The notes: a model not told the origin generated them from the letters alone. DNA of 64,000 bases from Chlorobium sp. N1 (GCF_004332115.1 NZ_SJPA01000001.1:124001-188000), one strand, 5' to 3'; positions 34,270-42,729 are shown, numbered from the stretch's first letter. Translations and numbers: made by a program.

Positions 34270-35085
34270 TTACTTATTCACGAACCCGAGTTCGCTGATC
34301 ATGCGCATGCCGGCAGAGGTCTGGTTGAGGTCGATGAACTGCTTCACGACACCGGTCGGCTCGCCGTTGGTGTACATGAAGAGCGGACGGGAGATCGGGT
34401 AGGAACCGTCCTTGACCGTCTCGACGCTCGGGGTGACACCGTTGACCTTCACGGCCTTCACGGAACCGTCGACGAAACCGAGGCCGACGAAGCCGATGGC
34501 GGCAGGGGTCGAAGCAACGCGGCTCTTGACGGCGCCGTTGCTGGCCTGGGTCTCGGCACGCTTGGAGATCGGGTAGGCCTTGCCCATGACGAGGTGCTTG
34601 AAGGTGTCCTGGGTACCGCTGTTGGACTCACGCTGGATCTTGACGATCGCGGCGCTCGGTCCGCCGACCTGGTTCCAGTTGGTCACCTTGCCGGAGTAGA
34701 TGTCGCGGATCTGGGCGAGCGTGAGGTTCTGGACGCGGTTGCTCGGGTTGACGACGACGGCGATACCGTCGAGGGCGACGACATGCTCGACCGGGTTGAC
34801 ACCCTTGGCCTTGGCGGCGGCGACTTCCTTGTCCTTCATTGCGCGCGACATGTTGGCGATGTCGCAGGTGCCGTTGATGATGCTCTTGGCGCCGTTGCCG
34901 GAGCCGGACTCACTGACGGTCACTTCGGTACCGGTGGTCTTGGTGAAGTATGCAGCGAAGGACTTGGCGATCGGGCCGACGGTGGTCGAACCGTCCATGA
35001 CGATCTTCTGGGCGGCGGAAGCCTCGCCGGAAGCCATCATACCGAATACAGCCGCACCCATGAGGATCTTGCTGAAGAGTTTCAT
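34270..35085 (-). CDS. pstS: Periplasmic phosphate-binding protein PstS (paralogue 2)
   Basis: 271 residues, signal peptide SKILMGAAVFGMMASGEASA. Same binding loops as the neighbouring copy (DGSTTVGPIAKSF, SESGSGNGAKSI, QRESNSGTQDTF), with long identical stretches such as AETQASNGAVK. Bracketed by terminators on both sides, so it is probably its own transcript and may be made at a different level from the other copy, for instance as a high-affinity or low-affinity form. Confidence 0.94.
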   Translation of the reverse strand: MKLFSKILMGAAVFGMMASGEASAAQKIVMDGSTTVGPIAKSFAAYFTKTTGTEVTVSESGSGNGAKSIINGTCDIANMSRAMKDKEVAAAKAKGVNPVEHVVALDGIAVVVNPSNRVQNLTLAQIRDIYSGKVTNWNQVGGPSAAIVKIQRESNSGTQDTFKHLVMGKAYPISKRAETQASNGAVKSRVASTPAAIGFVGLGFVDGSVKAVKVNGVTPSVETVKDGSYPISRPLFMYTNGEPTGVVKQFIDLNQTSAGMRMISELGFVNK

Positions 35086-35177
35086 GATAGAGTGATTTGT
35101 TTAGAGTTGGTTAGCGGAACGAGAGAACAGACGAAATGCTTTTGTGCGCTCTAAAGGCAGGAGCGGATGGCTTTTTT

Positions 35178-35215
35178 AAAAAAGGCTGCCCTGCCGGAGA
35201 AGCAGGAGCAGCCTT
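35178..35215 (-). terminator. Intrinsic terminator of the porin gene
   Basis: A long stem of AAGGCTGC with GCAGCCTT (35182-35189/35208-35215) continued inside by CCTGC/GCAGG with one bulged base, then six T on the minus strand. Confidence 0.88.
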
Positions 35216-35280
35216 GCAGGCCAACCACACAACCTGACGAAGAAAGAACAGCACACACGAAAGAACAACACACAAATGGT

Positions 35281-36465
35281 TTAGAACTTCACGACGACGT
35301 CGGCCTGGAGGAGGTGGCCGCGGTCATCAGCCTTGGCGGTGGCAGTACCAGCGTTAATCAGCTCGTCATTGAAGTAGGTCAGACCAAGCGTCATGTTCTG
35401 GATCAGCGCGTACTTCACACCGGTCTTCCAACCCTGGATGTTGGTATGCACACCGAAGAGCTCGCCACGGTCGCTATCGGTCATGAAGTTGTTCACTGCA
35501 TCCTCTTCGATGTGGTAGTACTCGGCGTAACCCTCAAGCTGGCCGGGGTTCTTGGCCTTACCAAGCTTCAGGCCAACCAGGTAAGCGTTGCGGTCGCCAT
35601 CCTGGATTTCGGAGTACTCGCTATGCTTGGCCGTGTTGAAGGCGTACTGCCCATAAGCCTTCCAGGGAAGCGACGAAACCTTGCCGCCAATATTGCCGAA
35701 GAATTCGACGATATTGAAATCCAAATTAGCAAAAGGCGTAACCGGCGTATCCGGCGTATCCCCAGAAATTACTTCACCTTCATCCGAGTATTTTGCATCA
35801 AAAAGTATGGTCGTACCGATAGAGCAATAATCGTAATAAGAAGCTCCGATCTGATAGGCGAGATCAGAAACCGTCCCCTTGTACGAACCCTGAACCGCGA
35901 AAAGATAGGCATCCGTCGCATCGGAAGCCTTCAGGTAGTCGTAAACGTAATAGCCGAGATTGGCAGAGAAACCGTCCTTCTCCTTACCCTTGGCATCCTT
36001 GCCGTACTGCAGAGTCATACCTTCAAGAGTGACGTCACCATCCCAGATCAGGTCGTCCATAACCGTAAGGGTCTCCTTGCTGTAGCGCTTACCGAGAAGG
36101 ATATTCACATCACCGTTGAGGAGCATCGGATGATAGTTGATGTACCCTTCGCTCAGAGAGATCGTATCACCGTCAAAGTTTCCGGTATCACCAAACGTAG
36201 AGTTTGCCGAAGTCGCGTCAGAACCGGTACGGATCTCAAAGCCCGATGAGAGCTCTTCGTTGATCCACATGTCGGCACCGAGACGAACACGGATACGATG
36301 GCGATCACGGCTGTGGTCAGTGGAATTGTTATCCACGTTATCATCAAGAAGCTGGCTCTGGTAACGATAGCGGATATCGCCCTTCCAGTTCCAGTCGATA
36401 GCCTGGGCGTTGCTCGAGAACCCGAGAACGGCGGCCAGACCGATTAAGAATGCTGTCTTTTTCAT
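35281..36465 (-). CDS. Outer-membrane porin (Porin_5-type), phosphate-locus associated
   Basis: 394 residues. Signal peptide KKTAFLIGLAAVLGFSSNAQA, then WKGDIRYRYQSQ as in the putative porin (Porin_5) family, alternating beta-strands throughout and a C-terminal Phe (ADVVVKF) typical of barrel insertion. Likely lets phosphate or other small anions cross the outer membrane; the anion preference is inferred from the pst neighbours and the Pho-like repeats upstream. GC content and codon use dip around 35700-35870, an acidic loop region (SDEGEVISGDTPDTPVTP). Monocistronic, with its own terminator. Confidence 0.87.
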   Translation of the reverse strand: MKKTAFLIGLAAVLGFSSNAQAIDWNWKGDIRYRYQSQLLDDNVDNNSTDHSRDRHRIRVRLGADMWINEELSSGFEIRTGSDATSANSTFGDTGNFDGDTISLSEGYINYHPMLLNGDVNILLGKRYSKETLTVMDDLIWDGDVTLEGMTLQYGKDAKGKEKDGFSANLGYYVYDYLKASDATDAYLFAVQGSYKGTVSDLAYQIGASYYDYCSIGTTILFDAKYSDEGEVISGDTPDTPVTPFANLDFNIVEFFGNIGGKVSSLPWKAYGQYAFNTAKHSEYSEIQDGDRNAYLVGLKLGKAKNPGQLEGYAEYYHIEEDAVNNFMTDSDRGELFGVHTNIQGWKTGVKYALIQNMTLGLTYFNDELINAGTATAKADDRGHLLQADVVVKF

Positions 36466-36526
36466 GATATGGTATTGGTTGGTTTGCGTTGTGTTAATGC
36501 GCTTGCACGAATTTTTTCATGCGGTG

Positions 36527-36572
36527 TAAATCTATAGACCCAGTGTTACGGAACGGTTAAGGCTTTGTAAAG
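36527..36572 (-). promoter_or_regulatory. Candidate Pho-box-like promoter of the porin gene
   Basis: On the minus strand three 8-nt elements repeat every 11 nt: CTTTACAA (36572-36565), CTTAACCG (36561-36554), CGTAACAC (36550-36543). Their form and spacing resemble the cyanobacterial Pho box (PyTTAAPyPy, 3-nt spacers). TATAGATTTA follows 6 nt later (36536-36527), 60-70 nt from the ATG, so the repeats replace a -35 box, as expected for an activated promoter. Confidence 0.5.
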
Positions 36573-36594
36573 AGAGTGTGAACAGAAAAGGGGC

Positions 36595-36855
36595 TCAAAT
36601 CTTCAGGTCGGTCACCACCACCGCCCCGTGGAAGCGGCGGTCGGGGAAGATCACCCGGCCCTTCCGGTTGATCACCACGTGCGGGTAGCCGGACCTGTCG
36701 AGCAGTGAAAGAAGCCGGGCGAGGTCCTTCCTGGATCCCGGCTTGATGATGACGTCGGCCATGGCGTCGACCTTCCTGACGTTGTGTTTGGAGAGCTCCT
36801 CCCTCAGGAAGAACTCCCCTTTCACTTCGGCTCTCAGCTCTTCGAGACTCGGCAT
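36595..36855 (-). CDS. Small protein resembling the N-terminal lobe of a PCMH/MurB FAD domain
   Basis: 86 residues. VIIKPGSRKDLARLLSLLDR followed by SGYPHVVINRKGRVIF and FHGAVVVTDLKI follow the course of the first FAD-binding lobe of MurB/GlcD proteins (position-specific pattern of strand, helix, strand, then the loop that normally holds GGGTN, then strand). The glycine-rich FAD loop is replaced by NRKGRVIF, so FAD binding is doubtful. Last gene of a presumed unit with the two acyltransferase genes upstream, 85 nt after the second. Could be a relic or a small binding protein. Confidence 0.6.
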   Translation of the reverse strand: MPSLEELRAEVKGEFFLREELSKHNVRKVDAMADVIIKPGSRKDLARLLSLLDRSGYPHVVINRKGRVIFPDRRFHGAVVVTDLKI

Positions 36856-36940
36856 GGCATACTCCTTTCTGCGGCTTCACGAACTCCTTCCGTCAATCCA
36901 CCCTTCGGCGCAGCTCCCGCTAAGGATCAAGCACCGCCTC

Positions 36941-37633
36941 CTACCCCCCGGCGAGCGGCCGGCGGCCAAGCACGGCGCGGAGGGCCGCCCGGCGCGCCTC
37001 CTTGCGCTCGATCACCGTCCTGATGCCCTCGAGGAGCTCCATGTGGATGCGGTTGCGGCTGTTCTTGATGCGCCCGTACAGCTTCAGGATGTCGAGCGTC
37101 AGGATGATGCGCGTCGAACTGCAGTTCAGGTCGCCGAACAGGTGCTTGCCGACCACCTCGAACCCGAGCACGCGGGTGTGGAAGTTGAAGGGCGAATTCG
37201 CCTCCCCTTCGAAGACGTCGGTGATGAAGTGCGTGTAGTCGCGCTCGACCACCTCGGTCGTCGCCGCGCGCATGAGCCGGAGCGCGATGCGCGGGTTGCG
37301 GCGATGCTCCCCGAGTATCATGAAGCGGCCGATCTCGGCGTAGCGTCCCGCGGTGCGGAGCTTCTCCGGGTCGATGCCCGGCTCGAACATCACCTGGTAC
37401 TCGGCCGGGAGCTCAAGCGGCGGATCGTAGAGCAGGCGGATGATGCCGGCCGGACGCCCGCCGACCTCGGCGAGGAACCACGAGACACCCTCGCTTTTGA
37501 GGTCGGCCTCCGGCAGCTGGCCCTCGACGCCCGAGATCCAGTTCTTTTCATTGCGGAAGACCTGCTCGACGACCTCGAGCGCGAGCCGGCGATCGGCCTG
37601 GCTTTCGACTTTCCTGACGGTAAGCGTAGACAT
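36941..37633 (-). CDS. GNAT-fold acyltransferase (FeeM/OlsB-like)
   Basis: 230 residues. VRKVESQADRRLALEVVEQVF and FLAEVGGRPAGIIRLL form the GNAT start; AEIGRFMILGEHRRNPRIALRLM resembles the E-x-x-R segment of long-chain N-acyl amino acid synthases and acyl-homoserine-lactone synthases; DVFEGEANSPFNFHTRVLGFEVVG closes the fold. The acyl donor is probably acyl-ACP or acyl-CoA; the acceptor is unknown. Start ATG 37633 is set by GGAGG 8 nt upstream. It lies 19 nt behind the PlsC-like gene. Confidence 0.7.
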   Translation of the reverse strand: MSTLTVRKVESQADRRLALEVVEQVFRNEKNWISGVEGQLPEADLKSEGVSWFLAEVGGRPAGIIRLLYDPPLELPAEYQVMFEPGIDPEKLRTAGRYAEIGRFMILGEHRRNPRIALRLMRAATTEVVERDYTHFITDVFEGEANSPFNFHTRVLGFEVVGKHLFGDLNCSSTRIILTLDILKLYGRIKNSRNRIHMELLEGIRTVIERKEARRAALRAVLGRRPLAGG

Positions 37634-37652
37634 GGGGAGATCCTCCGTTTCG

Positions 37653-38480
37653 TTACAGACCCGCCTCTCCGACCGCAAGCGGCGGAGTCGGAACGGACCC
37701 GAATGGTTGCTGGTTGCTTAAAAACTCTTCGCCGGGAACCGGGCCGCCGTAGCGCTTGCCGGAGAGGGCCGCGAGGCGGTGCATGACGGCGTGGGTGAGG
37801 TTTGTTGCGAGCTCCCCGCGTCGTTGCGCCGATCGCGGCACAGCCTTCGTCGCAGCAAGGTAGGCCTCCGACTGAGGTGAAAGCTCGATCGGCTCCCCCA
37901 CCCTCACGATGGTGCGGCCGAGCACCGGGATGCGCCCCTTCTTCATGCGGAGCGGGAAATCGATGCCGACGGGTATGATCGGAGCGCCGGTCGAGAGCGC
38001 GATGTGGCCGATACCGATCTTGCCCTTCGCCAGGGTCCCGGCGTCGCGGTTGCGCCGCCCCTCCGGAAAGATCCCGATGCTCCGGCCGGAGCGGATCTTG
38101 CGGCAGCAGCGCTCGATGGTGTCCTCGGCCGTCCTCACCGGGCGCGACGACTCGATCCATCGGAGGCTGGAACGCTTGTTGTAGACGTAGACCGGATCGA
38201 TCATCTCCATCAGCCGGCCGAGCACCGGAACGCGGCCGTACATCCAGTCGATGACGAAGCTGATGGTGTGCCCCCCCATGTGGTAGATGAAGAAGATCGG
38301 CACCATCAGGGCCTCGGCGGAGTTGTTGTGGTTGAAGGCGAAGATGCAGGGCCTGCCGTCGCGCGGCAGGTTCTGGAGCCCTTCCGCCTTCAGGAGCAGG
38401 AAGTTCGGAAGCATGAGGAGGCGGAGCAGGAGCGCCCGCATCGGCGAAAGCCGGGGAAGCGGCCGGAAATAGTCCTTCAT
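37653..38480 (-). CDS. PlsC-like acyltransferase with HX4E in place of HX4D
   Basis: 275 residues. Block I is FAFNHNNSAEALM: the catalytic His is present but the Asp four residues on is Glu. Block III is IGIFPEGRRNRDAG, block IV IIPVGIDFPLRM. A hydrophobic N-terminal segment (ALLLRLLMLPNFLLL) would dock it on the membrane. Family members acylate lysophosphatidate or, as OlsA, lyso-ornithine lipid. C-terminal tail after about 240 is low complexity. Co-directional with the GNAT gene. Confidence 0.82.
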   Translation of the reverse strand: MKDYFRPLPRLSPMRALLLRLLMLPNFLLLKAEGLQNLPRDGRPCIFAFNHNNSAEALMVPIFFIYHMGGHTISFVIDWMYGRVPVLGRLMEMIDPVYVYNKRSSLRWIESSRPVRTAEDTIERCCRKIRSGRSIGIFPEGRRNRDAGTLAKGKIGIGHIALSTGAPIIPVGIDFPLRMKKGRIPVLGRTIVRVGEPIELSPQSEAYLAATKAVPRSAQRRGELATNLTHAVMHRLAALSGKRYGGPVPGEEFLSNQQPFGSVPTPPLAVGEAGL

Positions 38481-38694
38481 TCGTCTCGAGGCTCGTTGCT
38501 GCCGCGGGGTGGCGGCAAAGGTTGCAAGGGTACGAATGAAAGAACGCCAATGAGTGTTGACGGACGGTTACGGGGATGCAACGATTCTGCAAATCATGCG
38601 CCGAGGGGGCCACAACAGCGCGGGAAGAAACAAATAATGGCGGCGAAGGGGTTTTAGGCTTTGCGCAGAATGTCGAATTCTTATTTTTCCACCT

Positions 38695-39354
38695 ATGACA
38701 CACCAATGGCACAGTTCGGATAAGTTCAACCGCCAGGCGGAGGGATGGGATGAAAACCCCCGTCGCCTCGGCATCGCCGAATCCGTCTTCAGGGCGCTTT
38801 CAGAAACCGTCCACTTCAAGGCGTGGCACGAAGTCCTCGAGTTCGGCTGCGGGACGGGGCTCGTCACGATGCAGGTGGCCCCGCTCGTGAGGAAGCTGAC
38901 GGCGATCGACACCTCGCACCGGATGCTCGGCGTGCTGGAGGGCAAGATCATGGCGACGGAAACGAAGAACATCGAATCGCGCTGCCTCGACCTCACCGAC
39001 CCCGGCGAGATGCACCTCCTTCCGAAAGGACATTTCAACGTCGTCTACGCGAGCATGACGCTCCACCATATCGACGACACCGCCGCATTCCTCAAGGAGA
39101 TCGCAGGACTGCTAGCCCCCGGAGGAACGCTTGCCATCGCGGACCTCGACCATGAGGACGGCTATTTCCACGACGACGCCGAAGAGAAGGTCCACCCCGG
39201 ATTCGAGCGCAGGGCACTCGCCACCATGCTCGAAGCGGCAGGCCTCAAAAACCCCGCGTTCCGCACCGCCATGACGGTCGAGAAGAAGAACCGGGCGGGC
39301 CGCCAGGCCTCCTACCCCATTTTCCTCGCTACGGCGACCAAACCGGCGGCCTGA
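38695..39354 (+). CDS. Class I SAM-dependent methyltransferase
   Basis: 219 residues. SAM motif I LEFGCGTGLVTMQVA, acidic ribose-binding residue in LTAIDTSHRML, motif with VVYASMTLHHIDD and post motif LAPGGTLAIADLDHEDGYF. The N terminus (FNRQAEGWDENPRR) is typical of UbiE-like small-molecule methylases. Substrate unknown. It is followed 29 nt later by a HAD gene on the same strand. An AT-rich stretch with TTATTTTT just upstream may hold the promoter. Confidence 0.87.
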   Translation: MTHQWHSSDKFNRQAEGWDENPRRLGIAESVFRALSETVHFKAWHEVLEFGCGTGLVTMQVAPLVRKLTAIDTSHRMLGVLEGKIMATETKNIESRCLDLTDPGEMHLLPKGHFNVVYASMTLHHIDDTAAFLKEIAGLLAPGGTLAIADLDHEDGYFHDDAEEKVHPGFERRALATMLEAAGLKNPAFRTAMTVEKKNRAGRQASYPIFLATATKPAA

Positions 39355-39383
39355 AGAGGGGCCGCCCACAGACCCTCCCCCAC

Positions 39384-40046
39384 ATGCACTGCAAAGCGGT
39401 CATCTTCGACATGGACGGAACCCTCCTCGACACGCTCGAGGACATCCAGGTTACCCTCAACACCGTACTCGAAGCCAACGGCTACCCCACCCACAGTCTC
39501 GAACAGTGCCGCTACCTGGTCGGCAGCGGCATGCGCGAGCTGGTCCGCCGGGCCGTGCCCGAAAAGGCGCGCACGAGCGAAACCCTCGAACGGATCTTCG
39601 GGGAGCTGACAGAGCATTACGCCGGGAACTGGAACGTACGCTCCAAGCCCTATCCGGGCATCCCGGAGATGCTCGACGGCCTAGAGAAGCTGGGGCTGAA
39701 GAAGGCGATCCTCTCGAACAAGGCGGACCGGTTCACCAAACTCTGCGCCGGGGAGCTCCTCGCCGGCTGGAAGTTCGACGTCGTCATGGGCCACCATGAC
39801 GCCATCGGCCACAAACCGGCTCCCGAAGGGGCGCTGAAAGTCGCCGCGATGCTCAAGGAAAAACCCGAAGACATCCTCTACGTCGGCGATACCGGCATCG
39901 ACATGCTGACGGCCACACGTGCCGGCATGTACCCGCTCGGAGTGCTCTGGGGGTTCCGCCCGGAGGCGGAGCTGGTGGAATCGGGAGCGAAATCCCTCAC
40001 GGCGGAGCCGGCAGGGGTGCTCCGCCACCTCGAGAACTGCGGCTGA
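39384..40046 (+). CDS. HAD phosphatase, phosphoglycolate phosphatase-like
   Basis: 220 residues. Motif I VIFDMDGTLLDTLEDI, cap with LVGSGMRELVRRAV, motif II KKAILSNKADRFT, Lys in GHKPAPEGAL and motif IV ILYVGDTGIDMLTATRAG. The pattern fits Gph, which removes 2-phosphoglycolate, but related enzymes act on pyrophosphate or sugar phosphates. Green sulfur bacteria lack the Calvin cycle, so phosphoglycolate may come from DNA repair instead. Same strand as the methyltransferase. Confidence 0.85.
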   Translation: MHCKAVIFDMDGTLLDTLEDIQVTLNTVLEANGYPTHSLEQCRYLVGSGMRELVRRAVPEKARTSETLERIFGELTEHYAGNWNVRSKPYPGIPEMLDGLEKLGLKKAILSNKADRFTKLCAGELLAGWKFDVVMGHHDAIGHKPAPEGALKVAAMLKEKPEDILYVGDTGIDMLTATRAGMYPLGVLWGFRPEAELVESGAKSLTAEPAGVLRHLENCG

Positions 40047-40082
40047 GCAAGACCATTTCGGCGCCCTGCAAAGAGCGGAAGC

Positions 40083-41156
40083 TCAGGCCAGGAGGTGGAG
40101 GCGTGAAAAGACGTAGTCGAGCGAATCCTCGTTGAGCACGATCCGGTAGAAGCCGCTCGAGCCCAGTTCATGCGGGCTGTTGTCGCGGTCGCTCATGAAC
40201 CGGCGGCTCTGCTTGCCGTTGTACCAGTAGACGAGCCGGATGCGGTTTCCCTCGATCTCGAGGGCGGTGATGCCGCGTTTGCCGATGGCGCAGCCCGAGT
40301 TGAAGACGCTCGGGATGGTGATGTTGTTGTAAAGCCCGCTGCGAAGACCGATCCGCTTGCCCTCTGAGTAGCAGGCCTCGAGCTCCCCTTTCAGCCCCGC
40401 GATCTTCCCCTCTATCCTTTCCTTCTCCCCGTTCTCGGCCGACGAGTACGCCCGGCAGAGCTCTTCGATGCGGTAGTTGAGGTAGTCGACCTTCGAGAGC
40501 GACTCGAAGAGCGGGCGGTGGGTATGGCCGATGACGGAGACCACCTTGGCCTGGTTGGAAAACTCGTAGATGGACTTTTCGATGGCGAAACGCCGCCGGC
40601 TGTTGTAGGCGATGGAGAAGTTGCGGATGCCGACCGGCTTTGCGATGTAGCGGAGGAAGAAGACGACGGCCCGGCTGACGATCGGATAGGTCTCCCAGAG
40701 CAGGACGGAGGCCTGGTGGCCGTGGAAGACGAGGACGGTCTCGTCCCCGTAGGAGAACTTGACCGACTCGACGAGCGAATCGGCGAGCGGGTAGCCGCGG
40801 GCCAGGGCAAGCTCGGCATCGTGGTTGCCGATGGTCTTCCAGAGGAACGCCTCGCGACGGAACGATTCGAAGAGATCGTACATCCCCCGCCACTCGGCGG
40901 TGATCTCCTCGAGCGGGAACTTGAAGAGCTCCTCGATATCCCCGTTGAGCACGAGGCCGTAGCGCTCCGGCAGGTAGTAGCCGGAGAGCATCGAGGAGAC
41001 GAGCTGGCTGTTGCGGCGGAACTCGTCGCGCCGTCCGCCGTTGCCCATATGGAGATCGCTGAGGATGAGGACTCGGCTGTCGGCCTCGAGGCTCACCTCG
41101 CGGGCGTTTCGGAGCAGGCGCTCCAGCTGGGGGTGTTTCTTCTGATGGATGCTCAT
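40083..41156 (-). CDS. Calcineurin-like metallophosphoesterase
   Basis: 357 residues. Metal-binding blocks in order: VLILSDLHMGNGGRRDEF, LVLNGDIEELF, TIGNHDAELA, VFHGHQASV and VIGHTHRPLFES, a complete dinuclear site. An inserted charged helix (AYSSAENGEKERIEGKIAG) sits before the C-terminal strands. The type hydrolyses phosphodiesters or phosphomonoesters; nothing fixes the substrate. I chose ATG 41156; upstream sequence is Arg/Pro-rich and unlike the family. Same strand, 53 nt after the PHP gene. Confidence 0.87.
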   Translation of the reverse strand: MSIHQKKHPQLERLLRNAREVSLEADSRVLILSDLHMGNGGRRDEFRRNSQLVSSMLSGYYLPERYGLVLNGDIEELFKFPLEEITAEWRGMYDLFESFRREAFLWKTIGNHDAELALARGYPLADSLVESVKFSYGDETVLVFHGHQASVLLWETYPIVSRAVVFFLRYIAKPVGIRNFSIAYNSRRRFAIEKSIYEFSNQAKVVSVIGHTHRPLFESLSKVDYLNYRIEELCRAYSSAENGEKERIEGKIAGLKGELEACYSEGKRIGLRSGLYNNITIPSVFNSGCAIGKRGITALEIEGNRIRLVYWYNGKQSRRFMSDRDNSPHELGSSGFYRIVLNEDSLDYVFSRLHLLA

Positions 41157-41209
41157 GGTGACTGCTGTGCCGCGTCGCCCCGGGGATGCATCGCCCGCCG
41201 CCGGGGCGG

Positions 41210-41929
41210 TCATGGCATGCCTGGACTGGGGAAACCATCCCCCCTGAGCGGCCCTCCCCGGTACAGGAAGAGGGAAACCGCGGCGTTGGTACGGATCGCC
41301 TGCTTGACCGCTTCGGCATTGCCGTCGCATCTGAGCAGCGTCTTCCATGAACGAAGATGCTTCTCTTCATGGAAGTCCGAGTTAGCGATATAGTTAAATT
41401 TTTTCAACCCCACAACATTGAAAAGGTCGTCGCGGTTGGCGACCTCCCAGGCGTCGAACATCGAGGCGTAGCGTTCGTGGTGCTGCCAGAGGTGCTCGGA
41501 GGGCGACTCGCCCGAGTGGTTGCGCACGAAGGGGTGGCAGGCCACCGAAACGGCCCCCTGGCGCCGGATCTCGCAAAGCATCGGCTCGACTTCCAGGTCC
41601 GGGCTGATGAACTCCTTCACGTCGAGGGCGAGGATGTGGTAGCGTGAGGTGTTGTTGGTGAGCTCCATGCCGGGAAGGAGCAGCATGTGCCACCGTTCCC
41701 AGGCCAAGCGTGCGGCCTCCCAGAGCTCGTGCAGGTACTCGCCGAACCGCTCCTCCGGCACGCTCCAGTGCGGCTCCCCGGCAGCAAGGCTCCCGCTGTC
41801 GAGCACGTGGTCGGTGATGGCGATGACGTCGAAGCCGGTGCGGCCGTAGAGCTCGACGACCTCCGCAACGGAGAGCGCGCCGTCGCTCCAGGTGGTATGG
41901 ATGTGGAAATCGCAGAAGAGCCAGTCCAT
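41210..41929 (-). CDS. PHP-domain phosphoesterase
   Basis: 239 residues. Metal ligands: FCDFHIHTTWSDGALS, VIAITDHVLDSG, a glutamate in LLPGMELTN, SVACHPFVRNH and NYIANSDFHEEKHL, so all four PHP motifs are kept. Relatives include the 3',5'-nucleoside bisphosphate phosphatase/RNase AM group and histidinol phosphatases; this one has the spacing of the former, but that is only suggestive. ATG at 41929 is preferred over a TTG at 41968. Probably co-transcribed with the metallophosphoesterase; divergent from trmH. Confidence 0.85.
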   Translation of the reverse strand: MDWLFCDFHIHTTWSDGALSVAEVVELYGRTGFDVIAITDHVLDSGSLAAGEPHWSVPEERFGEYLHELWEAARLAWERWHMLLLPGMELTNNTSRYHILALDVKEFISPDLEVEPMLCEIRRQGAVSVACHPFVRNHSGESPSEHLWQHHERYASMFDAWEVANRDDLFNVVGLKKFNYIANSDFHEEKHLRSWKTLLRCDGNAEAVKQAIRTNAAVSLFLYRGGPLRGDGFPSPGMP

Positions 41930-41997
41930 CGTCGAACGGGATGAGGGATTGAAAAGAAACCGATGCAAGTGGAAGCGCTCTCAAGGTAGCACACCGG

Positions 41998-42729
41998 GTG
42001 CCGGCAATTGCCCCGATTATTGTTAACTTGAGGAAAAATCACGTCGAACCACAAGAAACACCGAGCCCCTTGATCGATCCCGAACGGTTCAGAAAGATCC
42101 GGCGCATGCTCCTCCGCCGCCAGCCGGACCTGACGGTGGTGATGGACAGCGTCAACAAGCCGCACAACCTCTCGGCCGTCATCCGCAGCTGCGACGCCGT
42201 CGGTATCCACGACCTCTACGCCGTCACGAAAAAGAAGTCGGTCCACACCCGCCAGCACGCCGCGGCCGGCTCGAGCCGCTGGACCGACCTGCACCTCCAC
42301 ACCGACATCCGGGAGGTCTGCAGAGAGCTCCGCACGAAGGGCATGCAGCTGCTCGCGGCAACCGGCGCCCCCGGATCCGTGGACTTCCGACGGTTCGACT
42401 TCACGCGCCCCACGGCCGTCATCCTCGGCGCGGAATGGGACGGAGTCTCGAAGGCCGCCCTCCTGGAGGCCGACCACCTCATCATGGTGCCGACGCACGG
42501 AATGGTGGAATCGCTGAACGTCTCGGTGGCGGCGGCCGTCGTCCTCTTCGAGGCCGAACGCCAGCGCACCCTGAAGGGAATGTACCTCGAGCGGCAGCTG
42601 GAGGAGGAGCGATACCGGAGGCTGCTCTTCGAACTCTCCTACCCGCGCCTCAGCGACCAGCTGAGGGAAAAGGGGCTCCCCTACCCCCCGCTCGACGAGG
42701 ATGGGGGGATCGTGCGCCTGGAGACGTAG
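41998..42729 (+). CDS. trmH: tRNA (guanosine-2'-O)-methyltransferase TrmH
   Basis: Up to 243 residues. Close match to E. coli TrmH along its length: RRQPDLTVVMDSVNKPHNLSA, AAAGSSRW, ILGAEWDGVSKAAL, MVESLNVSVAAAVVL (SPOUT knot) and KGLPYPPLDEDG. It methylates the 2'-O of G18 in tRNAs. The start is uncertain: GTG at 41998 gives an N-terminal extension, whereas a TTG at 42070 gives 219 residues starting LIDPERFRKI, like E. coli. A GATTATTGTTAACTTG stretch between them could be a promoter, favouring the later start. The 3' end overlaps a convergent gene by 49 nt. Confidence 0.92.
   Translation: MPAIAPIIVNLRKNHVEPQETPSPLIDPERFRKIRRMLLRRQPDLTVVMDSVNKPHNLSAVIRSCDAVGIHDLYAVTKKKSVHTRQHAAAGSSRWTDLHLHTDIREVCRELRTKGMQLLAATGAPGSVDFRRFDFTRPTAVILGAEWDGVSKAALLEADHLIMVPTHGMVESLNVSVAAAVVLFEAERQRTLKGMYLERQLEEERYRRLLFELSYPRLSDQLREKGLPYPPLDEDGGIVRLET

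Noticed and set aside
35086-35177. Possible Pho-box before the second pstS copy (CTAACC / CTAAAC)
   Set aside because: Only two weak elements with 10-nt spacing; not better than chance in an AT-rich leader.
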